Translations under genes and position numbers: made by a program
Part shown: one piece after another, positions 8,673 through 16,412 of the stretch
Layout: each line of letters starts with the position of its first letter
How positions within the stretch are numbered: position 1 is the first letter of the stretch
The notes under the pieces: model-generated
Database searches by the model: none
Told to the model about the DNA's origin: nothing
What the model saw: only the letters and a program-made list of their open reading frames with translations
Source: Bacillota bacterium
GTDB taxonomy: Bacteria > Bacillota > Sulfobacillia > Sulfobacillales > Sulfobacillaceae
Assembly: GCA_026627385.1 (NCBI GenBank)
Contig: JAPNUR010000009.1
Location: 1 to 64,000, forward strand
Direction: 5' to 3'
DNA: 64,000 bases

Positions 8673-8782
8673 TCGCGGCGCGAAAACTCAAGGCGCTGCG
8701 GAATGTCCTGATTCACGCCTATAGCCACGTCGACTTGGACACGATGTGGGACGTCGTCCCCACCGACCTGCCGCGCCTGTAA
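8660..8782 (+). pseudogene. HepT-like (DUF86) ribonuclease toxin, C-terminal fragment
   Basis: Directly overlapping the IS66 remnant in another frame is KLKALRNVLIHAYSHVDLD ... VPTDLPRL, ending at TAA 8780-8782. This is the C-terminal end of HepT-type toxins, including the RxxxxH motif (RNVLIH) of the active site. The N-terminal two thirds and the MntA/nucleotidyltransferase partner are missing, consistent with truncation by the element now decayed next to it. Confidence 0.6.
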
Positions 8783-8896
8783 CTGTAACATGCACAGAGC
8801 AGATGAAGCAAGAGCCGGACATCGGAGACAGACGAGGACACTTTCGCCATGGTTATCCCCACAGTGGGACAGCACACGTGGCCCTGTCCCTCAGGC

Positions 8897-9124
8897 CTAG
8901 ACCGGGCGGAACGTCCGCACGTCGACTTCGGCGCCCGTGGCCACAGCCGCCTCTGCCGCCGCGTATACCGCCTCCATCACCTCGGCATCGAGATATCGTT
9001 CCCCGCAGTCTGGGCAAATCTGCGCCGGCACCTGTCGAAACACCACCAGTGCCCCTGACCGTTCTACGGTCACCGTCGTCGTGCCCGGCTGCGGAATCCC
9101 GCGCTTGCAAATCACACAGGTCAT
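8897..9124 (-). CDS. YgiT/MqsA-type zinc-finger antitoxin
   Basis: A 75-aa protein with two CxxC pairs (CVIC near the N-terminus, CPDC around residue 37), the N-terminal zinc-binding fold of MqsA/YgiT-type antitoxins. The second half forms a hydrophobic Ala-rich helix, and the helix-turn-helix of full MqsA is absent. Start ATG 9124 follows AGGAGG. The ATG overlaps the stop of the upstream DUF4258 gene in an ATGA, the usual toxin-first order for this pair. Likely role: neutralise the neighbouring toxin and autoregulate, by analogy with the family. Confidence 0.75.
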   Translation of the reverse strand: MTCVICKRGIPQPGTTTVTVERSGALVVFRQVPAQICPDCGERYLDAEVMEAVYAAAEAAVATGAEVDVRTFRPV

Positions 9125-9399
9125 GACTGCCTCCTGGAAAACGTCGCGTCCCACCGGTGAGGGTCGGGCTCATACACGGTGATTACGATGACCTGAGCCT
9201 CCGCTGGATTGTCCGCGACCACGACATGGATAGGACGCCGCCCTTCCCACCCCAGCACCAGCCGACTCGGATAGGGGGTATCATCCGGGTAGCGTTCAAT
9301 GATGGTGCCACCTTGTATCACCGCTTCTACCACCGCGGGCGAGATATTACGTTCGAAGATGCGCTGCACGGCGTGTACCCGGAATATAACGCGACTCAT
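9121..9399 (-). CDS. DUF4258-family putative toxin
   Basis: A 92-aa basic protein (MSRVIFRVHAVQRIFERNIS ... RPIHVVVADN ... VITVYEPDPHRW). The pattern HAxxRxxxRxIS followed by a beta-rich core and a closing VYEPD is characteristic of DUF4258, a small RelE/BrnT-like fold usually encoded upstream of YgiT-type zinc-finger antitoxins. The RNase-like role is inferred from that association. I start at ATG 9399; an ORF extension to 9450 lacks support. It overlaps the antitoxin gene by 4 bp. Confidence 0.7.
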   Translation of the reverse strand: MSRVIFRVHAVQRIFERNISPAVVEAVIQGGTIIERYPDDTPYPSRLVLGWEGRRPIHVVVADNPAEAQVIVITVYEPDPHRWDATFSRRQS

Positions 9400-9931
9400 G
9401 GCCTTCGCTCCGCCACTCTTTTGTAACATTGTACCATGGCTAGCCACCATCCTGGAGCCTCGGCTCTACCGGAGAAAGCGTATTACTAAGCCACCTCGCC
9501 TGCCAAGTACCCCACTGACAGTCGGCAGGACTCGCCGTTCATGCTTTGTCGCATCTTAGGTCTTGGATTCCGTACACCTCAGTCCTGCTGTCACAACTGC
9601 CACCAATTGTCAGGGTTCCCTTCCAGCCTCCGCGCCTTGCATTCCATAAGACGGTGAACCCACCACTATTTTGGTGGTTCATGGGTTTGGCTCCGTAGGT
9701 CAAGGAAATACTCTACAAATTGACGTCCGAAATTCGTGAACGTCCCCCAAAGGCCAGTAATTTCGAAAGTCGGTATAATATACAAACTAGGCGCTGTGAA
9801 TCAGTCCGAGTGTCCGAATTCCCGTAGCGCCGCAGATTGGCCGTCGTGATCCAGAAGCTACTCCAAGGCCTCTCCCGGGGTAAGCCCCCGGAGGCGCCTC
9901 GTGGTGACGGCAGGCCGCGATCACCCGATGC
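9400..9931. other. Non-coding stretch before the tRNA cluster
   Basis: No convincing gene. It holds a TATAAT at 9774-9779 without a clear -35 element. Between about 9790 and 9900 there are several GC-rich complementary arms (GGCGCT with AGCGCC; GCCGTC with GACGGC; a CCCGGGG-type hairpin), so a small structured RNA cannot be excluded. Nothing matches a family I recognise. Confidence 0.35.
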
Positions 9932-9964
9932 TGGGAAAATTAAAACCCCGCACACCTTACGGGG
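9932..9964 (-). terminator. Terminator of the tRNA operon
   Basis: On the minus strand CCCCG (9964-9960) and CGGGG (9950-9946) form the stem, followed by TTTTAATTTT. It lies just past the last tRNA gene (Gln) in transcription direction. Confidence 0.7.
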
Positions 9965-9976
9965 CCTCAAATTTTG

Positions 9977-10052
9977 TGGCTGGGGAGGCAGGACTCGAAC
10001 CTGCGCATGCGGGATCCAAAGTCCCGTGCCTTACCAACTTGGCGACTCCCCA
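9977..10052 (-). tRNA. tRNA-Gln (TTG)
   Basis: The cloverleaf folds with acceptor TGGGGAG/CTCCCCA, T-arm GGTTCGAGTCC and anticodon loop CTTTGGA (anticodon TTG). CCA is encoded. Last gene of the seven-tRNA operon. Confidence 0.95.
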
Positions 10053-10056
10053 ATAT

Positions 10057-10132
10057 TGGTGGAGCTTAGCGGAATCGAACCGCTGACCTCCTGCGTGCAA
10101 AGCAGGCGCTCTCCCAGCTGAGCTAAAGCCCC
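10057..10132 (-). tRNA. tRNA-Ala (TGC)
   Basis: Acceptor GGGGCTT/AAGCTCC, D-arm TAGCTCAGCTGGGAGAGC, anticodon loop TTTGCAC (anticodon TGC), encoded CCA. Separated from tRNA-Gln by 4 nt. Confidence 0.95.
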
Positions 10133-10137
10133 TCGCT

Positions 10138-10211
10138 TGGAGCGGGTGATGGGAATCGAACCCACGTAATCAGCTTGGAAGGCTGAGGCTCTACCATTGA
10201 GCTACACCCGC
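10138..10211 (-). tRNA. tRNA-Gly (TCC)
   Basis: Acceptor GCGGGTG/CACCCGC, anticodon loop CTTCCAA (anticodon TCC), encoded CCA. A 75-nt spacer separates it from the upstream tRNA-Trp. Confidence 0.95.
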
Positions 10212-10286
10212 ACACCGCTATCTTACCACGCAGCTTAGCGTTTGATCCAGCCTCCAAAAACATTCCCGTCATCGACGGACAAAATC

Positions 10287-10363
10287 TGGCAGGCCAGGAG
10301 GGACTCGAACCCCCAACCCGCGGATTTGGAGTCCGCTGCTCTACCAATTCGAGCTACTGGCCT
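10287..10363 (-). tRNA. tRNA-Trp (CCA)
   Basis: Acceptor AGGCCAG/CTGGCCT, anticodon loop CTCCAAA (anticodon CCA), encoded 3' CCA. Confidence 0.95.
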
Positions 10364-10370
10364 GTGCTTA

Positions 10371-10447
10371 TGGTGGGCCATGAAGGATTCGAACCTTCGA
10401 CACTCCGCTTAAAAGGCGGATGCTCTAACCAGCTGAGCTAATGGCCC
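10371..10447 (-). tRNA. tRNA-Lys (TTT)
   Basis: Acceptor GGGCCAT/ATGGCCC, anticodon loop CTTTTAA (anticodon TTT), encoded CCA. Confidence 0.95.
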
Positions 10448-10448
10448 C

Positions 10449-10524
10449 TGGCGACCCCACCGGGATTCGAACCCGGGTTACCACCTTGAAAGGGTGATGT
10501 CCTAGGCCTCTAGACGATAGGGTC
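10449..10524 (-). tRNA. tRNA-Glu (TTC)
   Basis: Acceptor GACCCTA/TGGGGTC with a G-U pair, anticodon loop CTTTCAA (anticodon TTC), encoded CCA. Confidence 0.95.
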
Positions 10525-10525
10525 T

Positions 10526-10601
<76 letters not shown>

Positions 10602-10632
10602 ACTCAATGGTCGTCACCGACCACGCTTCGTA

Positions 10633-10661
10633 ATTATACTCGTCTCACTGGTCCTGGTCAA
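10633..10661 (-). promoter_or_regulatory. Sigma-A-type promoter of the tRNA operon
   Basis: On the minus strand TTGACC (10661-10656), a 17-nt spacer and a perfect TATAAT (10638-10633) stand just upstream of tRNA-Ala(GGC). It is the best promoter match in the window. Confidence 0.85.
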
Positions 10662-10670
10662 GATGACGAT

Positions 10671-10696
10671 GGCTCTATGATAAAACCTATGGGATC
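10671..10696 (+). repeat. Dispersed 26-nt repeat, copy 2
   Basis: Identical in 25 of 26 positions to the minus strand of 52-77. It lies in the 295-bp gene-free stretch (10602-10896) between the tRNA promoter and the 3' end of the diguanylate cyclase gene. Short broken frames follow it, so it may mark the start of a decayed mobile-element gene. Confidence 0.6.
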
Positions 10697-10896
10697 CGGT
10701 GATGACGCGGCTATCTGGTAAAACACGCGGTCGGGGTCGAGGAACCCGCAACGACGGGCCACTCTAGGATAAAAATCGTGGACGACAGCAGCATACGACA
10801 AGAAAAGGCCCCATTTTTATGCCGCAAAGCCGCGTTCCGGCGCTGCGATGTTTGAGGACAGGCGATGACGCTCGGATCGTTTGCCCGGGAAGAATT

Positions 10897-12879
10897 CTAG
10901 CGGCCCTGCGCTACGCGATTTTTGCCACTTTGTTTAGCCGCGTACATGGCTCGGTCGGCTGCTTGAAAAAGCTCATCCGCGGTCATGCCCGGCTTGTAGC
11001 TGGCGACTCCGACACTAATTGTTGACCCTAGCGTCAGGGCATTACCCCATTCAAAGCGCCGGGTTTCAATTTCATGGCGGATGCGTTCACCCACTGTCAT
11101 GGCCTCGTCAATGGTGGACTTGGGCAAAATCACCACAAACTCATCGCCCGCATAACGAAAGGCCATGTCTTCATCACGGATATTGTCGCGAATCACTTGC
11201 GCCAGCCGCTGTAAGTGCAGATCTCCGGCTCGGTGACCCAGCCGATCATTGATAGACTTCAGGCTGTCTGAATCGATGACCAAAAGCGACAAGGGCTGCG
11301 AGCTTTCCTCAGCGACCTCGATTGCACTCTGCAGGACGAGATTCAGTCGACGCGAGTTGCCTAATCCCGTCAAGTAATCAGTCAGCGCAATTTCTTGCGT
11401 CTGCTCGTACATTTGCGCGTTGCGAATGGCAATGGATGCCTGAGAAGCAATGGCGGATAAAAATTCGAGGTCGTCGGGACCATACTCAATGCGATAGGAT
11501 TGGGCGGACATTGCACCCAATACCCGCCCTTCATGTTGGAGGGGTACAAAGATCATGCCGCGCGGGGACTTTTTGGAACCAGCGAGCACTCCCGGCGTAT
11601 CTTCCCCATTTTTTAACAGCGGCTCTCCCGTGATAATGACGCTTCCGGTCAGGCCCTCAGGATCAATGGGGAACACTTCGGTTGGATACTCTTCTCCATC
11701 ATCCCACAAATATTGCATCAACACATGGTCCGGATCATGGGGCAGCGTCAAGGCCACAAAAAAGCTGTCGGTTTCTAGTACCTCCGCCACAGCCGTTCGT
11801 AGGCTCCGTAAAAGCTGCTCCATTTCGAGATTCCGACTGACAATGCGCCCCACGCGTTCCAGAATGGCCAGCAGTTGACCGCGCTTAGATGCCACGGTTT
11901 GTTGTTCATGGAAGCGAAATTGGGTGGATAAGACATCGGCTAAGCTTTGAATAATAAATTCCTGTGCCTGCAAATGACTAGCCTCGCGCCGACTAGCCAG
12001 AGTCATCCACCCATATAAAGAGTCCTCATAGCGCAGCGGAATAACAGCCGCACTGCGCATCCCTTGGCTAACTAGAAACTGAGCTTGGGGATCCGCCGAT
12101 TTTCGCATCTCTGGTTCGGTATACACGTGAAATCCCTGGGGCACCGGGCAGCTAGATAATGCCGTACCATCTGGCAGCGAGAAACCGCTCCCCACCACAC
12201 GCATCGCCCGGCGCGCATGATCGACTCGCACGACATACGCCGCATCCGTCTGCGTTAACTCCCGCGCTTGACCCAAGAGGCGCGTAATCACCACGTCTAT
12301 GTCCTGCTCTTCGACAATAGAATCCTGGATAGCGCGCAACTGAGATAACTGTTGTAATTTGAGCCGATTCTCCCGATTTTGGGTGCGGGTCAAACGATAT
12401 TCGCGCCCCAGGCCTCCCGCCGCCAAAAAATAGACCCCCATCACCACGATGCGCCACCAAAATAGCCGAACGTCCCAGGCAGTCGTGGCCATGGCATACG
12501 ACACGGTCCATGCCAGGGCACCAAAAACCGAGTAACCAACGGTGCCATAGGCGGTGAGAAAGAGCGCCTCCGCTCCGTACAAAATATAGATCTGACTATG
12601 AAGTCCTCCGCTTAGGCGAACAGCGACGGTAATGAGAACAAAATCGACGATGATTAGCCCTTGGTTGAGAATTTCCAGGACGTGCGGCCGCCGCTTAAGC
12701 CAGATCGCGAGAACCACAAGCACACCGCAGCCAATCCATAGAACCCCGTCATCGACGCGATCCCAAGCAAAAATGGCTGCTATTAACCATAGCAGCGCGC
12801 GTAGGGTAAAGACAAAAAGGTGAAATCGTGCGCGATTATGTGAGTAAACACTGGCTGGACGCCACAACTCGCGCCACAC
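10897..12879 (-). CDS. Membrane-bound GAF-GAF-GGDEF diguanylate cyclase
   Basis: A 660-aa putative c-di-GMP synthase. About residues 15-160 form five or six hydrophobic membrane segments, followed by a short coiled linker (RLTRTQNRENRLKLQQLSQL). Two GAF sensory domains follow (about 190-330 and 345-490), then a GGDEF domain (about 505-655). The active-site loop is RYAGDEF, the common AGDEF variant. An RxxD inhibitory-site motif (RDED) lies five residues before it, so product inhibition is plausible. GTG start follows AGGAGGTAG. It is monocistronic and no c-di-GMP effector is nearby. The input signal cannot be read from sequence. Confidence 0.9.
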   Translation of the reverse strand: MWRELWRPASVYSHNRARFHLFVFTLRALLWLIAAIFAWDRVDDGVLWIGCGVLVVLAIWLKRRPHVLEILNQGLIIVDFVLITVAVRLSGGLHSQIYILYGAEALFLTAYGTVGYSVFGALAWTVSYAMATTAWDVRLFWWRIVVMGVYFLAAGGLGREYRLTRTQNRENRLKLQQLSQLRAIQDSIVEEQDIDVVITRLLGQARELTQTDAAYVVRVDHARRAMRVVGSGFSLPDGTALSSCPVPQGFHVYTEPEMRKSADPQAQFLVSQGMRSAAVIPLRYEDSLYGWMTLASRREASHLQAQEFIIQSLADVLSTQFRFHEQQTVASKRGQLLAILERVGRIVSRNLEMEQLLRSLRTAVAEVLETDSFFVALTLPHDPDHVLMQYLWDDGEEYPTEVFPIDPEGLTGSVIITGEPLLKNGEDTPGVLAGSKKSPRGMIFVPLQHEGRVLGAMSAQSYRIEYGPDDLEFLSAIASQASIAIRNAQMYEQTQEIALTDYLTGLGNSRRLNLVLQSAIEVAEESSQPLSLLVIDSDSLKSINDRLGHRAGDLHLQRLAQVIRDNIRDEDMAFRYAGDEFVVILPKSTIDEAMTVGERIRHEIETRRFEWGNALTLGSTISVGVASYKPGMTADELFQAADRAMYAAKQSGKNRVAQGR

Positions 12880-12913
12880 CTACCTCCTGATTCCGGTTAA
12901 AGGAAAATTGGAC

Positions 12914-12945
12914 AAAAAACAGCAAAATCCTGCAAGGGGGCAGGA
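12914..12945 (-). terminator. Terminator of the dnaE2 operon
   Basis: On the minus strand TCCTGC (12945-12940) and GCAGGA (12933-12928) form a stem around CCCCTT, followed by TTTTGCTGTTTTTT. It lies 60 bp past the dnaE2 stop and upstream of the GGDEF gene. Confidence 0.75.
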
Positions 12946-13004
12946 CTTTCATGTTGCAAATGTTATCATTATCGTCCGACAATATCTGACAGTGTCCGAC
13001 GTAG

Positions 13005-16000
13005 CTAGGCCGATGAGGGCCATGGAGCCACTGCGGTAACTTGGATGCCAGTCACTTCGCGGATCCCAGCCACCGCAATCATCCGCCGGGCCTTGCCGAA
13101 TAACCAGTGTCCGAAACGTTGGTACCCGCGAGAGGACAAGCGCGCTTCGAGCACCCCCGTTTCATCCACCAAAGAAAAAAACACCACCAGATGACCGCTG
13201 CGGGTAGGCGGCCGATGCGGACGATAGAACAAGGCCACTAGCCGCACTGGTTGCCCTAAGGGAACCTCCATCACTTGACGAATGGATAAAAACCCTTCGC
13301 GTCTAACCTGCGGCCGCCATAAGGCCATCCATTGCTGATGCTGACCAAATCCCAAAATCCGGTAGTCCGCAATAACCTGATCGGCGGCTCCCCACGAGCG
13401 TTCCTCCCGAACCATTGTGAGACCCAACGGCGTATCCGCTAGCACATCCGCTAGCAATCCCTCCCGATCCCGCGTCAGTGCATCAAACGCCCCGATTTCG
13501 ATTAACCGCGCGAGATGGGGACGCGCCCCAGGCACCCGTTCCGCGATCTCTTTCGGGTGGCGGTAACCCTCTTGCGGCCGCCGCGCCACAATCTCTTGGG
13601 CTGCTGCCAGACTCATCCCTTTGACAAAGCCTAGTCCCACGCGAATGCCCGAAGCTTCTTCTTGCATGGCTACCCCGCTGCGGTTAATATCCACGGGCAA
13701 AATATCAATATGGCGCCGCCGTGCCTCCACCAGCAAGACATCAATGGGGTAATAACCCAACGGTTGCGCATTTAAGAGCCCTAATAAATACTGACGGGGG
13801 TAGTGCGCTAAGAGGTAGGCCGTGCGATAGGCCGTCTCGGCAAAGGCGGCGGCATGTGCCTCATTAAAACCGTAACTGGCATATCCCGCAATCATTTGAA
13901 ACACCTGTTCCGCCACCGTGTCCGATATTCCTCGCTCCTGTGCCTTGGCCCGAAACCGTTCGCCTAATGTGGCCATGTCTTCGGAGGATCGGGCATGAGT
14001 CATGACCCGCCGCAAGAGATCCGCTTCCCCAGGCGTAAACCCTGCCAATGCGCTAGCAATCGCAATCACTTGTTCTTGGAACAGCACCACTCCGTAGGTT
14101 TTGGATAAGATGGGCTCCAACTGCGGATGCAAGTAAGTAACCGGCTCTCGCCCTTGCCTACGGGCAATAAAAGGATCCACCATATTGCCTTTAATGGGGC
14201 CAGGGCGAATTAACGCTAAGCTAGCCACAATGTCTTCCCACGTGCTTGGTTGTAAGCGCATAGCCAAAGCACGCTGGGCAGGGCTTTCCAGTTGAAACAC
14301 CCCAATGCTTTGGCCTTGCTGCAATTGTTGAAAGGTGGTGCTGTCCTGTCGTGGAATCTGATCGTAGTCAAAGGTCTCATGTGTTTGGATGGCGTCCACC
14401 GCGATATCAATAGCGGAAAAGGTCGGCAAGGACAGCAAATCCAATTTCATCAACCCCAGCTCTTCCACATCCCGCTTGTCAAACTGCAAAATTTCGATGC
14501 CCTTGGGCGAACGTTGCCGGGGGCTGATCGCCTCCAGCGGTTCATGCGAAATGACGACTCCTCCTAAATGTGTACCTATGTGCCGCGGCAATCCTTCAAT
14601 AGCCTGAGCCCATCGCAGTACCGCTTGCAGTCGCTCGCTGTGTGGATATTGTCGTAATTCCGGAATGTCTTGCCATCGCTCCAATAACTGGGCAATGGGC
14701 GCTTCCGGCAACGATTTAGCCAAGGTATCCAACTCATCTCGGGGAAATCCCATGACCTTGCCTATCTCCCGCACCGCCAACCGCGGCCGATATGTCTGAT
14801 AGGTGGCGACGCGCGCCACATGTTCCGGGCCATAACGCATCTTCACGTAATGCTCAACCTCGTCGCGCCGCCGTGCATCAAAATCCAAGTCAATATCTGG
14901 CATTTCCTGCCGTTCAGGACTCATGAAACGTTCAAATAAGAGATTGCGCCGCCAGGCATCCACATCGGTGATTCCCAGGCAATACGCCACGACCGAATCC
15001 GCTGCCGATCCCCGGCCAGCAAAGCGAATCCGCTGCTGGCGAGCGAACTCGGCGACATCGGCGACAACCAAAAAATAATCAGCAAACCCCATCTGTTGAA
15101 TAATCTCGAGCTCGTGCTGAATACGCGGCCACACGCGGGGAAGCGCGCGGCCATATCGCCAGCGGGCACCGCGCCAGACTTTGTGGCGAAGATAGGCCAC
15201 ACTATCTATTCCCGCTGGGGTGCGAAACAACGGCCGAAAACGGCGCTCAAACAACAAAGGCGGTTGCAGTCGATGAGCTAAATCCTGAGTCGTCCGCAAT
15301 ACCTGGGGCCACGCGCGAAATAGCTTCTCAAAATGGCTCCAAGGCTTAAGATAGTTTTCCGCATTCATGCGCCGCCCTGGAAACACAGCTTCAATAGGCT
15401 GACCTGCTCGAATACAGGTCATTAAATCATAAAGGCCAAAATCTTCCTTGCGCGCGTAATGTGCAGCAGCAGTGGCCACCATCCCCCACCCTCTGTGATC
15501 CGCTAGATCCTTCAAGGCGTGAAAGAGCTTTCGATCGCCGGGCAAAAGGCTCGTGGTCACCTCGACAAACAGTTGATGAGGCCCGAAAATGGCGGACAAC
15601 CGCTCTGCCACGGCAGCCAGCAAGGACTTTTGGCGTTGGACATAAAGGCGTGCCAAGATGCCGTCGCGATCGCCGGTCAGCGCAATCAAGGAAGAGCCCC
15701 ACCGCTCGAGCATCTCCCAACTGACGCGGGGAGCACCCCGCGGCTGCGTTAAATGCGCTTCACTGAGAAGCCGGGTCAAGGACGCATAAGCAGCGGTATC
15801 TGGTACCAACAACACTAAACGTCCAAGAGATTCGACCTGTACCTCGGCGCCAATAATCCCTTTAACGCCATATTGCTGGCACGCTTTTAAGAACGGCACC
15901 AATCCTGAGACGCCGAAATCGTCGGTGAGTGCAAGGGTTTCAATGCCCAGTTCAGCGGCCACCTGTACCAGGGTCTCTGGCATGGATGCCCCATTTAAAA

Positions 16001-16040
16001 ACGAAAATGCAGAATGCACATGCAAATGAGCGCCACTCAT
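13005..16040 (-). CDS. dnaE2: Error-prone DNA polymerase DnaE2/ImuC
   Basis: A C-family polymerase alpha subunit of 1011 aa. It starts with a PHP domain (HLHVHSAFSFLNGAS, the ImuC-type opening). The polymerase palm has RFAGRGSAADS and PDIDLDF carrying catalytic aspartates, followed by the helix-hairpin-helix and OB domains (LVALFYRPHRPPTRSGHLVVFFSL region). The short length and opening fit DnaE2/ImuC rather than the replicative DnaE. The ATG at 16040 overlaps the stop of the 44-aa ORF in an ATGA, which fixes the start; the frame stays open to 16085. It is the last gene of a LexA-box operon with an ImuB-like protein, the arrangement of damage-inducible mutasomes that bypass lesions. Confidence 0.92.
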   Translation of the reverse strand: MSGAHLHVHSAFSFLNGASMPETLVQVAAELGIETLALTDDFGVSGLVPFLKACQQYGVKGIIGAEVQVESLGRLVLLVPDTAAYASLTRLLSEAHLTQPRGAPRVSWEMLERWGSSLIALTGDRDGILARLYVQRQKSLLAAVAERLSAIFGPHQLFVEVTTSLLPGDRKLFHALKDLADHRGWGMVATAAAHYARKEDFGLYDLMTCIRAGQPIEAVFPGRRMNAENYLKPWSHFEKLFRAWPQVLRTTQDLAHRLQPPLLFERRFRPLFRTPAGIDSVAYLRHKVWRGARWRYGRALPRVWPRIQHELEIIQQMGFADYFLVVADVAEFARQQRIRFAGRGSAADSVVAYCLGITDVDAWRRNLLFERFMSPERQEMPDIDLDFDARRRDEVEHYVKMRYGPEHVARVATYQTYRPRLAVREIGKVMGFPRDELDTLAKSLPEAPIAQLLERWQDIPELRQYPHSERLQAVLRWAQAIEGLPRHIGTHLGGVVISHEPLEAISPRQRSPKGIEILQFDKRDVEELGLMKLDLLSLPTFSAIDIAVDAIQTHETFDYDQIPRQDSTTFQQLQQGQSIGVFQLESPAQRALAMRLQPSTWEDIVASLALIRPGPIKGNMVDPFIARRQGREPVTYLHPQLEPILSKTYGVVLFQEQVIAIASALAGFTPGEADLLRRVMTHARSSEDMATLGERFRAKAQERGISDTVAEQVFQMIAGYASYGFNEAHAAAFAETAYRTAYLLAHYPRQYLLGLLNAQPLGYYPIDVLLVEARRRHIDILPVDINRSGVAMQEEASGIRVGLGFVKGMSLAAAQEIVARRPQEGYRHPKEIAERVPGARPHLARLIEIGAFDALTRDREGLLADVLADTPLGLTMVREERSWGAADQVIADYRILGFGQHQQWMALWRPQVRREGFLSIRQVMEVPLGQPVRLVALFYRPHRPPTRSGHLVVFFSLVDETGVLEARLSSRGYQRFGHWLFGKARRMIAVAGIREVTGIQVTAVAPWPSSA

Positions 16041-16171
16041 TCGTGCATCGGCACCGCCACTCGCCGCCATAGGCGATCGACCCACGATCCTGGCCGTATC
16101 CGGTACCAGCGGCCTCCTAAAAGGATCAGCCCCTCATCTCTCACTGGAGGTTTATAGGGAAAGGGAATCAC
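16037..16171 (-). CDS. 44-aa coupled small protein in the mutasome operon
   Basis: A GTG at 16171 opens a 44-codon frame (VIPFPYKPPVRDEG, then LLGGRWYRIRPG, then VDRLWRRVAV) ending in an ATGA overlap with dnaE2. It starts 7 nt after the DUF6504 stop, with AAGG upstream. The product is basic with a central GGRWYRI motif. I do not know the family. The tight coupling on both sides makes it likely to be translated, either as a small mutasome partner or to couple dnaE2 translation to DUF6504. Confidence 0.55.
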   Translation of the reverse strand: MIPFPYKPPVRDEGLILLGGRWYRIRPGSWVDRLWRRVAVPMHE

Positions 16172-16178
16172 CTTTGCC

Positions 16179-16412
16179 TTAGTCGTAGATGACGTAAAGC
16201 CACCATTGATTTTTAGTCGGGTCCCACGCCAATTCGTAGATCCCTTCTTCCTCCCCTTGAACCCGCCAGAACCATAATTCCGGTTCATTGTGCCACCACT
16301 CCCCAATATCTCGCCAAAAGTCTAAAATCTGTCGAATTTTGACAAGCCGCTGCCGCCAGACAAATTGGTAAGGGACCCGATTGCGCACCCATACTGCCTC
16401 TAGCCTCTTCAC
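16179..16412 (-). CDS. DUF6504-like protein of the mutasome operon
   Basis: A 77-aa protein rich in Trp and charged residues (VPYQFVWRQRLVKIRQILDF, then WRDIGEWWHN, then GIYELAWD, closing WWLYVIYD). This pattern matches the small DUF6504 proteins often found next to imuB/dnaE2 genes; its biochemical role is unknown. GTG 16412 overlaps the ImuB-like stop (GTGA), with GCAGGTGG upstream, so the genes are translationally coupled. Confidence 0.7.
   Translation of the reverse strand: MKRLEAVWVRNRVPYQFVWRQRLVKIRQILDFWRDIGEWWHNEPELWFWRVQGEEEGIYELAWDPTKNQWWLYVIYD

Noticed and set aside
8746-9182. Plus-strand ORFs over the toxin-antitoxin pair
   Set aside because: They are antisense shadows of the two minus-strand genes, which have ribosome sites and recognisable motifs.
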